A stretch of 58,911 nt of DNA from Bacillus sp. ISL-37 (lineage in GTDB: Bacteria; Bacillota; Bacilli; Bacillales; Cytobacillaceae): NCBI RefSeq assembly GCF_018613315.1, contig NZ_JAGGQL010000027.1, positions 1 through 58,911 of the forward strand, written 5' to 3'. The notes under the pieces are model-generated. The model was not told the origin of the DNA, ran no database searches, and saw only the letters and a list, made by a program, of their open reading frames with translations. The position numbers were made by a program, and so were the translations under genes. Below are positions 43,267 through 51,275 of this stretch, one piece after another (within the stretch, counting starts at the first letter, position 1; every line of letters begins with the position of its first letter).

Positions 43267-44487
43267 ATGAACCGCAAAGTTTTTCTTTATGTAAAAGCAT
43301 TTTCTGATCTTGGAACCTTTATGGATTTAATTGCAATCAATGTCTTGATGTATATTGCTACCGGGAGTCCTGCCTGGCTTGCAGCCACGATGGCTTTCAG
43401 GACACTTGGCGGAGTTTTATCGAGCTTATTTTCAGGTGTTCTTGCTGACCGTTTTGACCGCAGGAAAATCATGATATGGACTGATGTCTTTCGGGCAATC
43501 ATCATACTGAGCTTGATCCCCTTCCCTAATCCGGTAATGATATTGGTTGTCTGCTTCTTGATTGGTTTGACGAGCAGCTTTTTTGCTGTAAGCTACAGTG
43601 CTGAAATCCCGCAAATTTTCGGTCAGGACAAGGTTTTAGAGACGAATGCTCTTATCTCCAGACTTACATCGATCAGCCTGGTTTTTGGGTTCATTGGTGC
43701 TGGGTTGATTACAGATTTTCTCGGTTACCAGGTTACCTTGATCATCGACGCTGCTACTTATCTAATATCTGCAGCAGTATTGATTAAAATCAAGTGGCAA
43801 ACAACTGAACCGGCAAATTCAGGTTTGATCACCAATGGATTTAAACAGAAAGTTTCCCAGATTGGTAGAGATTTAAAAGAAGTATATACTTTCATCCTTT
43901 CAGTGCCGATGTTATTGTATGTAAACATTGTTTTCCTAGTTGGTTCATTTGCCGGTGCCTCTCATAATCTTGGCATTCCTTTGCTGGCTGACACAATTGA
44001 TTCCAGCAAACAAAGCTTGATTTACGGACTGATCTGGGGTGTCTGGGGAATCGGATCTGTGTTAGCCACCCTTCTGCTGCCGAAAATGAAATTCCTGCAG
44101 GGTAACCACCTGTATCGTACATATTTTCTTGCAGCGATCTTGATGTCGACAGGCTTTATAACCTTTCTGTCAAATTTAAATATCTGGATTGTCCTTATGT
44201 TTGCGTTCTTTACCGGGATTTTTGATGCCTGCTTCACCACCCTGCACGCGACGATCCTTCAGAAAACGGATAATTACATCAGGGGGAGAATATTTGGCGT
44301 TGGCATGCTGTTAAAATCATTAGGATTCGCACTTGGCTTTGTCGTTGCCCCAATTCTGTTAGAAGCTCTTTCATTGGCTAAAATGGTCTGGGTTTTCCAC
44401 GGAACTTTGATTTCCTCAAGCATTTTAGTGATGCTATATTCAAATGCTAATAGGAAAAAGTATAAGGAAGTTAATCAAAGTGTATAA
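43267..44487 (+). CDS. MFS transporter
   Basis: A 406-residue major facilitator with about 12 membrane segments in two halves. The MFS loop motif appears as GVLADRFDRRKIMI between segments 2 and 3. It resembles the efflux-type MFS_3/enterobactin-exporter group of bacilli; the substrate is unknown. The start follows TTAGGGAG. It is a single-gene unit convergent with the nucleoside hydrolase, with a shared terminator. Confidence 0.88.
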   Translation: MNRKVFLYVKAFSDLGTFMDLIAINVLMYIATGSPAWLAATMAFRTLGGVLSSLFSGVLADRFDRRKIMIWTDVFRAIIILSLIPFPNPVMILVVCFLIGLTSSFFAVSYSAEIPQIFGQDKVLETNALISRLTSISLVFGFIGAGLITDFLGYQVTLIIDAATYLISAAVLIKIKWQTTEPANSGLITNGFKQKVSQIGRDLKEVYTFILSVPMLLYVNIVFLVGSFAGASHNLGIPLLADTIDSSKQSLIYGLIWGVWGIGSVLATLLLPKMKFLQGNHLYRTYFLAAILMSTGFITFLSNLNIWIVLMFAFFTGIFDACFTTLHATILQKTDNYIRGRIFGVGMLLKSLGFALGFVVAPILLEALSLAKMVWVFHGTLISSSILVMLYSNANRKKYKEVNQSV

Positions 44488-44491
44488 CTGA

Positions 44492-44526
44492 AAAAGGAAC
44501 TCCCTATTTTGCGGGAGTTCCTTTTG
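44492..44526. terminator. Bidirectional terminator MFS/nucleoside hydrolase
   Basis: AAAAGGAACTCCC (44492-44504) pairs perfectly with GGGAGTTCCTTTT (44513-44525), giving T runs on both strands. Confidence 0.9.
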
Positions 44527-44527
44527 T

Positions 44528-45487
44528 TTAACTTTTAGCTTGTGTGTCGCCCATGAAGACAAGAGTGAAATCTTCAATAAAAGCTGGTATATCTGCTTCC
44601 ATGCCAATCCAATCCAGTTGATCTTCAGGTTCCTGCTCAGGCTTTGGCCTGAAGTCTGCAATACTTTTACCTCTTGCCCCGCCAAACAATTCAACGGTAA
44701 CTCGTCTTGGCAGGTATTTCACCAGATTTTTGTTCACAAGGGCACTTAATGTGATCACATCATGGAGCGGCGCACCCTGGATGCCCGGGACATTCTTTTT
44801 ATACGCATCAAAGTAATAATCATATACAGGTTTAATCAGATCCTTAAAAGGAGACTGGCTGTTTTGTGCAAGATAATCTATTACTGCTGGGGGAATGATG
44901 GCTTTATTAGTGATATTTAAAGGATGCAGAAATACGTTTCTTGCCTTTTCCAGCACCTGATTAGCCGCAATAGGATCGGCATAGAAATTTGCCTCAGCTT
45001 CGGCTGTGACATTGCCCGGTACGAGGAACGCTCCTCCCATGATATAAACAGCACTGACTGTTTTGAACGCTTCTTCGCCATATAAGATAAATGGGATCGC
45101 CAGTTCCGTTTGTCTTCCGACTCCGACGATTACTAGATTATCAGGGTACTGGTTAACAATATCAAGGATTTTGTTAATATCATAGACCTTTACTTCCCCA
45201 AAATCCTCTGGTGGCCTGATCGGACCAAGCCCCTCTTGTCCATGTATCTCAGGATAAAAGGTAGCCAGTTCACCTGATAAAGGGCCGGATGCACCGGCGA
45301 TAATCGGTATATCCTCTCTTCCTCCCAGCTGCAATAAATAGGCTGTATTATTTATTGCCTGTTCTTTTGTGATATTTCCGTACCCGGTAACAACCCCCAC
45401 AACATTTAGTTCAGGATGAAGCAAGGCATACATAAGGGCCAATGAATCATCTACCCCTGAATCTGTAAACAACAGGATATTATACAT
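44528..45487 (-). CDS. Nucleoside hydrolase family protein
   Basis: A 319-residue inosine-uridine-preferring nucleoside hydrolase-type protein. The N-terminal metal motif reads FTDSGVDDS where the family has DTDPGIDDA: the catalytic Asp (Asp9 here) and the calcium-binding Asp13/Asp14 are kept, but the first Asp is Phe and Pro is Ser. The ribose-binding GNVTAEAEANFYADP and the late LHDVIT (His-Asp pair) are present. It should cleave N-glycosidic bonds of nucleosides, perhaps with altered preference. AAAGGGTGGG precedes the ATG. Confidence 0.87.
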   Translation of the reverse strand: MYNILLFTDSGVDDSLALMYALLHPELNVVGVVTGYGNITKEQAINNTAYLLQLGGREDIPIIAGASGPLSGELATFYPEIHGQEGLGPIRPPEDFGEVKVYDINKILDIVNQYPDNLVIVGVGRQTELAIPFILYGEEAFKTVSAVYIMGGAFLVPGNVTAEAEANFYADPIAANQVLEKARNVFLHPLNITNKAIIPPAVIDYLAQNSQSPFKDLIKPVYDYYFDAYKKNVPGIQGAPLHDVITLSALVNKNLVKYLPRRVTVELFGGARGKSIADFRPKPEQEPEDQLDWIGMEADIPAFIEDFTLVFMGDTQAKS

Positions 45488-45586
45488 AGCAACCCACCCT
45501 TTTTTTCATCTTACATATCTTATGACATATATCTCCTTCTGATGCTCCTTCATTATTTATGTTCCGGTATTAGCGATACAACCTTC

Positions 45587-46159
45587 TTACTCGATTGATT
45601 TCTGTATTTTTTGGCAAAAAATTGACTGTCGTCCTTCCTGCTCGTTTTCCTCAAAAAAGAGAATCTTCCACTCACTGAATTCTTTAAGCAACTCATTCGA
45701 CTCCAGCTTGTATTGATTTGAAATATGCTCGTTCCCTGCTGCTTTTTGTTTGTAAAACGTTTCGAAGAATAAATATCCATCATCTTTGATTACTTGTTTT
45801 ACTAATGGAAATAAAGAACGTTCCAGATAATATGTCATTACCGCTAAATCGTATTTACGGGTCGTTAAATCGGTTCTTTCTTTCGTAAGATCGGCTACTT
45901 TAGTTGTAATATTCAAGTCTCGGTTGGCTGCCTGCTCTTGAACATACATAATAGCAATGTCAGAAATATCAATAGCTGTCATGTCATAGCCTAGCTCTGC
46001 CAGGAAGAAGCTATTGCCTCCCAGTCCAGAGGCAAAGTCGATTGCAGTCCCTCCATTCAGGTAAGTAGCCATCTCTAGCAATCTTTTATTTGGTTCTGGA
46101 GAAGTCTGGTTAGTCAGCTTGTCCATATATTTTCGATTCCATTTATCTTGAGCGTCCAC
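45587..46159 (-). CDS. Class I SAM-dependent methyltransferase (TehB-like)
   Basis: A 190-residue methyltransferase. It starts MDAQDKWNRKYMDK, has motif I AIDFASGLGGNSFFLAELG, motif II DMTAIDISDIAI and later DGYLFFETF. The W-N-x-K-Y start and small size resemble TehB/thiopurine-type enzymes that methylate small molecules or metalloids; the substrate is unknown. Stop and start are consistent with a single-gene unit. The ribosome binding site is poor (AGAAGGCAG about 8 nt upstream). Confidence 0.87.
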   Translation of the reverse strand: MDAQDKWNRKYMDKLTNQTSPEPNKRLLEMATYLNGGTAIDFASGLGGNSFFLAELGYDMTAIDISDIAIMYVQEQAANRDLNITTKVADLTKERTDLTTRKYDLAVMTYYLERSLFPLVKQVIKDDGYLFFETFYKQKAAGNEHISNQYKLESNELLKEFSEWKILFFEENEQEGRQSIFCQKIQKSIE

Positions 46160-46327
46160 TGTATATCACTGCCTTCTGAAATAAAAGTTAACAAAAATAT
46201 ACCATAGATGCATTACTCTTTCATTTTTACACTTTGTTTTTAAAATATTCTGAAAATATATTGCTAAATCCCTTAAAAGTAGTCATACTTTTATTGTAAC
46301 TAAATATTTATAATTATCAGTTATTTT

Positions 46328-46341
46328 GGTAAGCGCTTTCA
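46328..46341 (+). promoter_or_regulatory. Candidate cre site upstream of the dicarboxylate symporter
   Basis: GGTAAGCGCTTTCA matches 12 of 14 positions of the ideal CcpA operator TGAAAGCGCTTTCA. It lies 33 bp before the start codon, probably downstream of the promoter, where CcpA would act as a roadblock. Confidence 0.6.
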
Positions 46342-46373
46342 TATTTTATTATTTTTTATTAGGAGGAGATGAG

Positions 46374-47615
46374 ATGTCACTAACACGTAAGATCCTTTAT
46401 GGTATGGGATTGGGTATTATTGTTGGACTTATTTTTAACTTAGCATTACCTGGTGTGTTCGAAACAGTCAATAGTTATGTGTTTGTCCCTCTTGGGAAAA
46501 TCTTTGTAAATTTGATTAAAATGCTTGTTGTCCCTATTGTCATCGTTTCTCTTATACTAGGAACTGCGGGCATCAGTGATCCTAAGAAGCTCGGCAGGAT
46601 CGGCGGCAAGACGATTTCTTTCTTTCTCGTGACCACCGCAATTGCATTAGTTTTGGCGATTGGAATGGCACTTCTGGTTCAACCAGGTTCAGGCAGCTTC
46701 CAATTGGATGGCGCAAGTTTTGAAGCTGCTGAAGCACCGCCAGTTATTGAAACATTATTGAATATTATTCCTGCCAACCCTCTTGGTGCTATGGTTGAGG
46801 GCTCTATGCTCCAGGTGATCGCATTTTCAATTATCATTGGCTTTGGTATAGCAAGAGTTGGTGAAAAAGCATCTGGACTGATCAAATTGGTCGAACAGGC
46901 AAACGATGTACTGATGTATTTAGTTCAGGCTATCATGAAATTTGCACCATACGGCGCTTTCGGTTTGATTGCAACAGCAATCGGCAGCCAGGGACTTGAG
47001 GCAATCGCAGCAATGGGTAAATATATGTTCGTGGTCCTTTTCGTCCTGCTCCTACACCTTGTGATTACCTATGGGTCAGCAGTATCTTTGCTCGGAAAAT
47101 TGAATCCAATTAAATTCATCAAAGAATTCTCACCAGCAATGGTTGTGGCCTTCAGCACTTCAAGTAGTGCAGCCACCCTGCCTATTTCGATGAAAACATT
47201 GCAAAATAATCTCAAAGTTTCCAAAAGTGTCAGTGGTTTCGTACAGCCGTTGGGAGCAACGATCAATATGGATGGAACAGCCATCATGCAAGGGGTTGCC
47301 ACCATCTTCATTGCTCAGGTTTATGGAGCCGAACTTGGCCTGGGTCAATTATTGACTGTCATATTGACTGCGACCCTGGCAAGTATAGGAACAGCAGGCG
47401 TCCCAGGAGTGGGATTGATCATGCTTTCGATGGTATTAACTTCAGTAGGCTTGCCTGTTGAAGCCATAGCTTTAGTGCTGGGGGTTGACCGTCTCCTTGA
47501 TATGTGCAGAACCGCTGTGAATATTACCGGGGATGCTGCTTGCGCAGTCTATGTTGCCCGCTCTGAAGGGGAAACTTTAGAAGAAGTTGAAATAGACGAG
47601 AATGTTACTGCATAA
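46374..47615 (+). CDS. Dicarboxylate/amino acid:cation symporter (DctA/GltP type)
   Basis: A 413-residue DAACS-family transporter with eight membrane segments and two hairpins. Family motifs: serine-rich AFSTSSSAATLPISM, the NMDGTA sodium site (INMDGTAIMQG) and DRLLDMCRTAVNITGD near the end. It takes up glutamate/aspartate or C4-dicarboxylates with sodium or protons. ATG 46374 is chosen after AGGAGGAGATGAG; the longer frame from 46326 runs through the cre site. A near-ideal cre site suggests catabolite repression, consistent with C4-acid uptake. Confidence 0.92.
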   Translation: MSLTRKILYGMGLGIIVGLIFNLALPGVFETVNSYVFVPLGKIFVNLIKMLVVPIVIVSLILGTAGISDPKKLGRIGGKTISFFLVTTAIALVLAIGMALLVQPGSGSFQLDGASFEAAEAPPVIETLLNIIPANPLGAMVEGSMLQVIAFSIIIGFGIARVGEKASGLIKLVEQANDVLMYLVQAIMKFAPYGAFGLIATAIGSQGLEAIAAMGKYMFVVLFVLLLHLVITYGSAVSLLGKLNPIKFIKEFSPAMVVAFSTSSSAATLPISMKTLQNNLKVSKSVSGFVQPLGATINMDGTAIMQGVATIFIAQVYGAELGLGQLLTVILTATLASIGTAGVPGVGLIMLSMVLTSVGLPVEAIALVLGVDRLLDMCRTAVNITGDAACAVYVARSEGETLEEVEIDENVTA

Positions 47616-47631
47616 TCTCTAAACTGTCATG

Positions 47632-47668
47632 AACAGCTGCTCAATTGATTTTGAGCAGCTGTTTTATT
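47632..47668 (+). terminator. Terminator of dicarboxylate symporter gene
   Basis: AACAGCTGCTCAA (47632-47644) pairs perfectly with TTGAGCAGCTGTT (47651-47663), followed by TTATTT. Confidence 0.9.
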
Positions 47669-47698
47669 TGGCCTTCTGGAAAACTATGACGCTTTCCG

Positions 47699-47890
47699 TT
47701 ACAGTTCATGTGTGTCACAATATTCATCAATCAACTTTTCGATCTGATCAAGTTCGGGTCCTTCCGCATCAAAAGAAAATTTGATTTCTTCGATAAATTC
47801 CCCTTTATTGTATACATGAATAGCTCCATCCTGATTGATCAAACTATATTCAGGTTCAAATACATAACCACTTCGTTCGATGGCTCCCAT
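47699..47890 (-). CDS. Small acidic protein, YbxH/DUF5370-like
   Basis: A 63-residue acidic protein starting MGAIERSGYVFEPEYSLINQ and ending IEKLIDEYCDTHEL. The MGAIERSGY...FEPEYSLINQDGAIHVY start is that of a small protein found in many Bacillus species (YbxH-like, DUF5370); the family call is from memory and only moderately sure. Function unknown. AGGAGGGAT lies about 8 nt before the ATG. It is a single-gene unit. Confidence 0.75.
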   Translation of the reverse strand: MGAIERSGYVFEPEYSLINQDGAIHVYNKGEFIEEIKFSFDAEGPELDQIEKLIDEYCDTHEL

Positions 47891-48102
47891 CCTTTTATCC
47901 CTCCTGCTTTGTATTCCTTTTTTGTATTCCCAAATGAGTGGTGATGATACCTACTTATCTAGCCTACATCCCGGGAGAGAAGTTAAATCCTTTTACAATC
48001 CTGTATAAAGGGTAGATTATATACACGTGGCGTTATACAGATCTTAATGTGAATAAGAAGTTTTATTTTGTATGACCTAAGAATTTTTAAGGAGGTAATC
48101 TG

Positions 48103-48747
48103 ATGAAAGTACTTGTCGTAGGTGCTAATGGACAGATTGGCAAACAACTTGTTGATCTGCTTAAGGAAAGTAGTGAACATGATGTAAGAGCGATGCTGAG
48201 AAAACAGGAACAAACACCTGAGTTTGAAGAAAAAGGTGTAGAAACTGTAATCGCCAGTCTTGAAGGTACCGTTGAAGACATCACATCTGCCGCAAAAGGC
48301 TGCGATGCCATTGTGTTCGCAGCAGGTTCAGGAGGACATACAGGTTTGGATAAAACTCTGTTAGTGGATCTGGACGGCGCTGTGAAAACGGTGGAGGCTG
48401 CAGAACAGGCTGGGATTGACCGGTTCGTAATGGTCAGTGCCCTGCAAGCGCACAAAAGAGAGAATTGGTCTGAAGCCATTAAACCTTATTATGTCGCAAA
48501 ACACTATGCTGATCGCGCTTTATTGCAGAGCAGCCTGAATTATACAATCATCAGGCCTGGAGGGTTACTGAACGAACCTGGAACGGGTAAAATAGAGGTT
48601 GCTGAGAACCTGAAAACAGGCACGATTCCGAGAGTTGATGTAGCTAAAACCATATTGGAATGCTTGAATGCGAAAAATACTTTCAAGAAATCTTTTGATT
48701 TAATTTCTGGAGGAACTGATATTGCAGATGCGATTAAAAGCATTTAA
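48103..48747 (+). CDS. yhfK: NAD(P)-binding SDR-like protein (YhfK family)
   Basis: A 214-residue atypical short-chain dehydrogenase/NmrA-like protein. The nucleotide-binding VVGANGQIGKQL lies at the N terminus, with VSALQAHKREN, the YxxxK-type PYYVAKHYADRAL and TIIRPGGLLNEPGTG further on. These match YhfK of B. subtilis closely. The substrate is unknown. AAGGAGG precedes the ATG by 6 nt. It is a single-gene unit with a terminator shared with the mechanosensitive channel gene. Confidence 0.9.
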   Translation: MKVLVVGANGQIGKQLVDLLKESSEHDVRAMLRKQEQTPEFEEKGVETVIASLEGTVEDITSAAKGCDAIVFAAGSGGHTGLDKTLLVDLDGAVKTVEAAEQAGIDRFVMVSALQAHKRENWSEAIKPYYVAKHYADRALLQSSLNYTIIRPGGLLNEPGTGKIEVAENLKTGTIPRVDVAKTILECLNAKNTFKKSFDLISGGTDIADAIKSI

Positions 48748-48756
48748 TCAGCATCA

Positions 48757-48792
48757 AAAAAAGAGTTTGCCATGCTGGTAAACTCTTTTTTT
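48757..48792. terminator. Bidirectional terminator yhfK/mscS-like
   Basis: AAAAGAGTTTgCC pairs with GGTAAACTCTTTT (arms about 48759-48771 and 48776-48788) with T runs on both strands. Confidence 0.85.
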
Positions 48793-48801
48793 GATTTTTC
48801 T

Positions 48802-49878
48802 TTATTCTGTTCGTTCTGACGTGTAAAGGTTATTTTGATCACTCATTTGGAAGGTTACTGCTGGCAGCTGAATATTTTTATCCACAAAAATCGCTGCTAC
48901 CATATGTCTTAATTTACTTTCGATCTTCTCTTTAATTTCAAAGTTAACGACCGGTATTTCAATCAGGAACTCCATAGCCTTGCTATGAAAATCAATAAAA
49001 CGAATATCAGGTTCCGGAGAATCAAGGATGCCATCTTCATTTTCCTTAATTTCATTAACTGCTTGTTCAAGCAGAGCTTGTACCATATGAGTATCTGTCC
49101 CAAAAGCGACACTCACCTTTACCTGAGCCATCATTCTTGCACTGGTTCGGTTCTTGACGATCTGTTCGATAAAATACTGGTTAGGAACAATCAAAGTCCC
49201 TTCCTTTGCAGTACGGATAATCGTAGATCTTAAGCGGATATTTTCAACACGCCCGACCTTATCATTGATCTGAATGATTTCCCCTACCTCAATCGGTCTT
49301 TCAAATAAAATGATGATACCTGATACAAAGTTACCAGCAACATTCCTCATTCCAAAACCAATACCAATTCCAAGGACTCCAAAAACGGCCCCTATCGCAG
49401 TCAGGTTGATTCCGACACTGGTTAAACTTATTGCCAGAGCTGCAAACATAACGGTATAGTAGATGATTTGATTGAAAGTATATCCTAAGCCCCTGTCTAC
49501 TCCATAGTAATCATAGACAGACGATAAAATATACTTATTGAATAGCTTACCTAACCTGTGCGCCAGCGAAACGATCAGGAAGGCAATAACAATAAGAAAG
49601 ATTGTCACCTTCACTTCCCCATGGGTATATAACGGTTCAAATAACCATTCATTCTTTGAGAAGGTTAATAAGAGCAAAATGATGATGCCATAAAAAGTTA
49701 CCCAGTCCGCAAGCGAATCGATGATCGGCAGGGATCTTTGGAAAAACCTCGAATCTTTGGCAGCTGAAAACTTAGCAACCCTTTTTATAAGCCAATTTCC
49801 TACAATAATAATCACTAAAAATACAGCAAGCCTTATAATATCCTCGCGTGAAATGTCCCTAATAAAAGTATCTACCAT
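48802..49878 (-). CDS. MscS family mechanosensitive channel
   Basis: A 358-residue channel with about five N-terminal membrane segments, the pore helix and MscS domain (AVFGVLGIGIGFGMRNVAG, then GIIILFERPIEVG and VENIRLRSTIIRT) and a C-terminal cytosolic domain. MscS channels open under membrane tension to release solutes on osmotic downshift. ATG 49878 is preferred because AGGTGG lies about 6 nt upstream; the TTG seven codons earlier has no such site. It is a single-gene unit convergent with yhfK. Confidence 0.92.
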   Translation of the reverse strand: MVDTFIRDISREDIIRLAVFLVIIIVGNWLIKRVAKFSAAKDSRFFQRSLPIIDSLADWVTFYGIIILLLLTFSKNEWLFEPLYTHGEVKVTIFLIVIAFLIVSLAHRLGKLFNKYILSSVYDYYGVDRGLGYTFNQIIYYTVMFAALAISLTSVGINLTAIGAVFGVLGIGIGFGMRNVAGNFVSGIIILFERPIEVGEIIQINDKVGRVENIRLRSTIIRTAKEGTLIVPNQYFIEQIVKNRTSARMMAQVKVSVAFGTDTHMVQALLEQAVNEIKENEDGILDSPEPDIRFIDFHSKAMEFLIEIPVVNFEIKEKIESKLRHMVAAIFVDKNIQLPAVTFQMSDQNNLYTSERTE

Positions 49879-49999
49879 GTGTACCACCTGCAATTCCAAT
49901 ATATCAGTCTATTCCTGTAAAACAAGCGGATTAAACTTAACAGGTTTAAAAGCACTGGAAACAAACAAATCAAAACAAGCTTTCTTCATGAAAAACCAT

Positions 50000-50028
50000 A
50001 TAAAAAGAGACTGCCTAAGCAGCCTTTA
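50000..50028 (-). terminator. Terminator of the CotF-like pair (minus)
   Basis: On the minus strand GGCTGC pairs with GCAGTC around TTAG with one G-U pair, followed by TCTTTTTAT, just past the stop at 50041. Confidence 0.65.
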
Positions 50029-50040
50029 AGTATGGTGGGG

Positions 50041-50337
50041 TTAATCCGCAAGGTTCAAAGCGGTATCGGCAGTATCCAAATCCACTCTGATTTGTTCCCC
50101 AAGGTTATGCGGGTGGTAAAATCCCATTTCGATCATATACTCTGAAATGTTTTCATGAGCTTCTACAGCCGCCCTCAGCTGTTCTCGGAATGCCTCCCTT
50201 AATTCGGGTGTGGCAGTTTCCGTGATTGCGAATGAAAGGTTTCGAATCCCTGACTTAATGGAGATTAAATAATCCGTTGCGATTACCTGGTCTGTCATTC
50301 CTGCCATGCCAGCCAGATTGTGCAGGATGTTTGTCAT
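50041..50337 (-). CDS. CotF-like spore coat protein (YraD-like)
   Basis: A 98-residue protein of the CotF family, helical bundle with ATDYLISIKSGIRNLSFAI and EYMIEMGFYHPHN. CotF-like proteins are part of the spore coat. Length and partner gene fit YraD of B. subtilis. Its ATG overlaps the stop of the upstream short gene by 4 nt, so the two are coupled. The same two-gene arrangement is repeated on the plus strand at 50670-51259. Confidence 0.88.
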   Translation of the reverse strand: MTNILHNLAGMAGMTDQVIATDYLISIKSGIRNLSFAITETATPELREAFREQLRAAVEAHENISEYMIEMGFYHPHNLGEQIRVDLDTADTALNLAD

Positions 50338-50543
50338 GCGCGAGTCTCCTCCTTCGTGGTCAATAGCTCCTTCATCCGATTGATATGTGCTGTTGATGCC
50401 GCCACTTCATTGTTTAAGATTTCTTTTAGCCGTAAGTCCTTAACAAGCAAGCCCATAGCAGTAGCTTTTGTTAATGTGACACTTTTGAATGTCATTACCT
50501 CCAGCAATTCCAGGGTCTCATGTATACCTAAATATTTGGTCAT
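50334..50543 (-). CDS. Short CotF-partner protein (YraE-like)
   Basis: A 69-residue helical protein, MTKYLGIHETLELLEVMTFK... It resembles the N-terminal half of a CotF-like protein and the short YraE/YraG proteins. It is homologous to the product of 50670-50897 (shared HET-E pattern followed by T-x-K and a late A-x-I-x-E-K-type helix). ATG 50543 is chosen because AGGAG is 9 nt upstream; the TTG two codons earlier is too close. It is the first gene of a two-gene minus-strand unit. Confidence 0.82.
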   Translation of the reverse strand: MTKYLGIHETLELLEVMTFKSVTLTKATAMGLLVKDLRLKEILNNEVAASTAHINRMKELLTTKEETRA

Positions 50544-50669
50544 CAGCAATCTCTCCTATTTTTAAGCTCTCCTGTTATATTTCCATTAAAACATTCGCTT
50601 ATTCGGACACGTTGTATAATCAGCCTCCATAATTGGAAAATTAGATATGTTCTTATTGGAGGTGATTTT

Positions 50670-50897
50670 ATGGAAAAAGAAACACTTGCCTTCCATGAAA
50701 CGATGGAAGCTCATGAAATATTGAACCTTAAAACGATTAGTGTCCTTAAATCAAAATTAATGCAGGGTCTCTGTTTTGATAACGACCTGAAAGCATTGAT
50801 GGAAAAAGATGTCCAACAGTCGATTGCGGCAATTGAAGAATTGAAAGTATTTTATCAAGGTGCCAGGACAAAACCCATGCAGGAGGGTGAAATCTGA
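50670..50897 (+). CDS. Short CotF-partner protein (YraG-like)
   Basis: A 75-residue helical protein, MEKETLAFHETMEAHEILNLK..., paralogous to the short protein on the opposite strand. TTGGAGGTGAT precedes the ATG. It is the first gene of a three-gene unit with a CotF-like protein and an alcohol dehydrogenase, resembling yraG-yraF-adhB of B. subtilis, which is expressed late in the mother cell. Function presumably structural in the coat. Confidence 0.82.
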   Translation: MEKETLAFHETMEAHEILNLKTISVLKSKLMQGLCFDNDLKALMEKDVQQSIAAIEELKVFYQGARTKPMQEGEI

Positions 50898-51259
50898 TGG
50901 AAATGGATTATCTAGATCCCCAGGGCGCAGAACACATGCCAGAGATGGCCGATGCATCTTTTGCGCTGGATTTTTTGCTCTGGATTAAAACTGGTATACA
51001 CACTTACGGTATCGCCCTGACTGAAACAGCCAATGGAGAGCTTCGAAAAACTTTATACAAACAAATGGAACAAGCGATTGATCTTCACGCTGAAGTTTCT
51101 GATTTGATGATGGAAAAGGGCTGGCTTTATCCTCATGACGTGGGCAAACAAGTGGAACTGGATTTAAAATCGGCAGACATGGCAGTCAGCATCGGGAAGA
51201 TGAACCTCTTCCCGATTGACACGGATCGGCTTGGAATGTTCGCTACACCGGATAAATAA
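50897..51259 (+). CDS. CotF-like spore coat protein (YraF-like)
   Basis: A 120-residue CotF-family protein (ASFALDFLLWIKTGIHTYGI, DLMMEKGWLYPHDVGKQ) with an extra N-terminal stretch and a C-terminal tail compared with its paralogue at 50041. GGAGGGTGA precedes the ATG, and the start codon shares its first base with the stop of the upstream gene (TGATGG), so the pair is coupled. The adhB-like gene follows 16 nt later. Confidence 0.88.
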   Translation: MEMDYLDPQGAEHMPEMADASFALDFLLWIKTGIHTYGIALTETANGELRKTLYKQMEQAIDLHAEVSDLMMEKGWLYPHDVGKQVELDLKSADMAVSIGKMNLFPIDTDRLGMFATPDK

Positions 51260-51275
51260 AGGAGGAATGTCTGTT

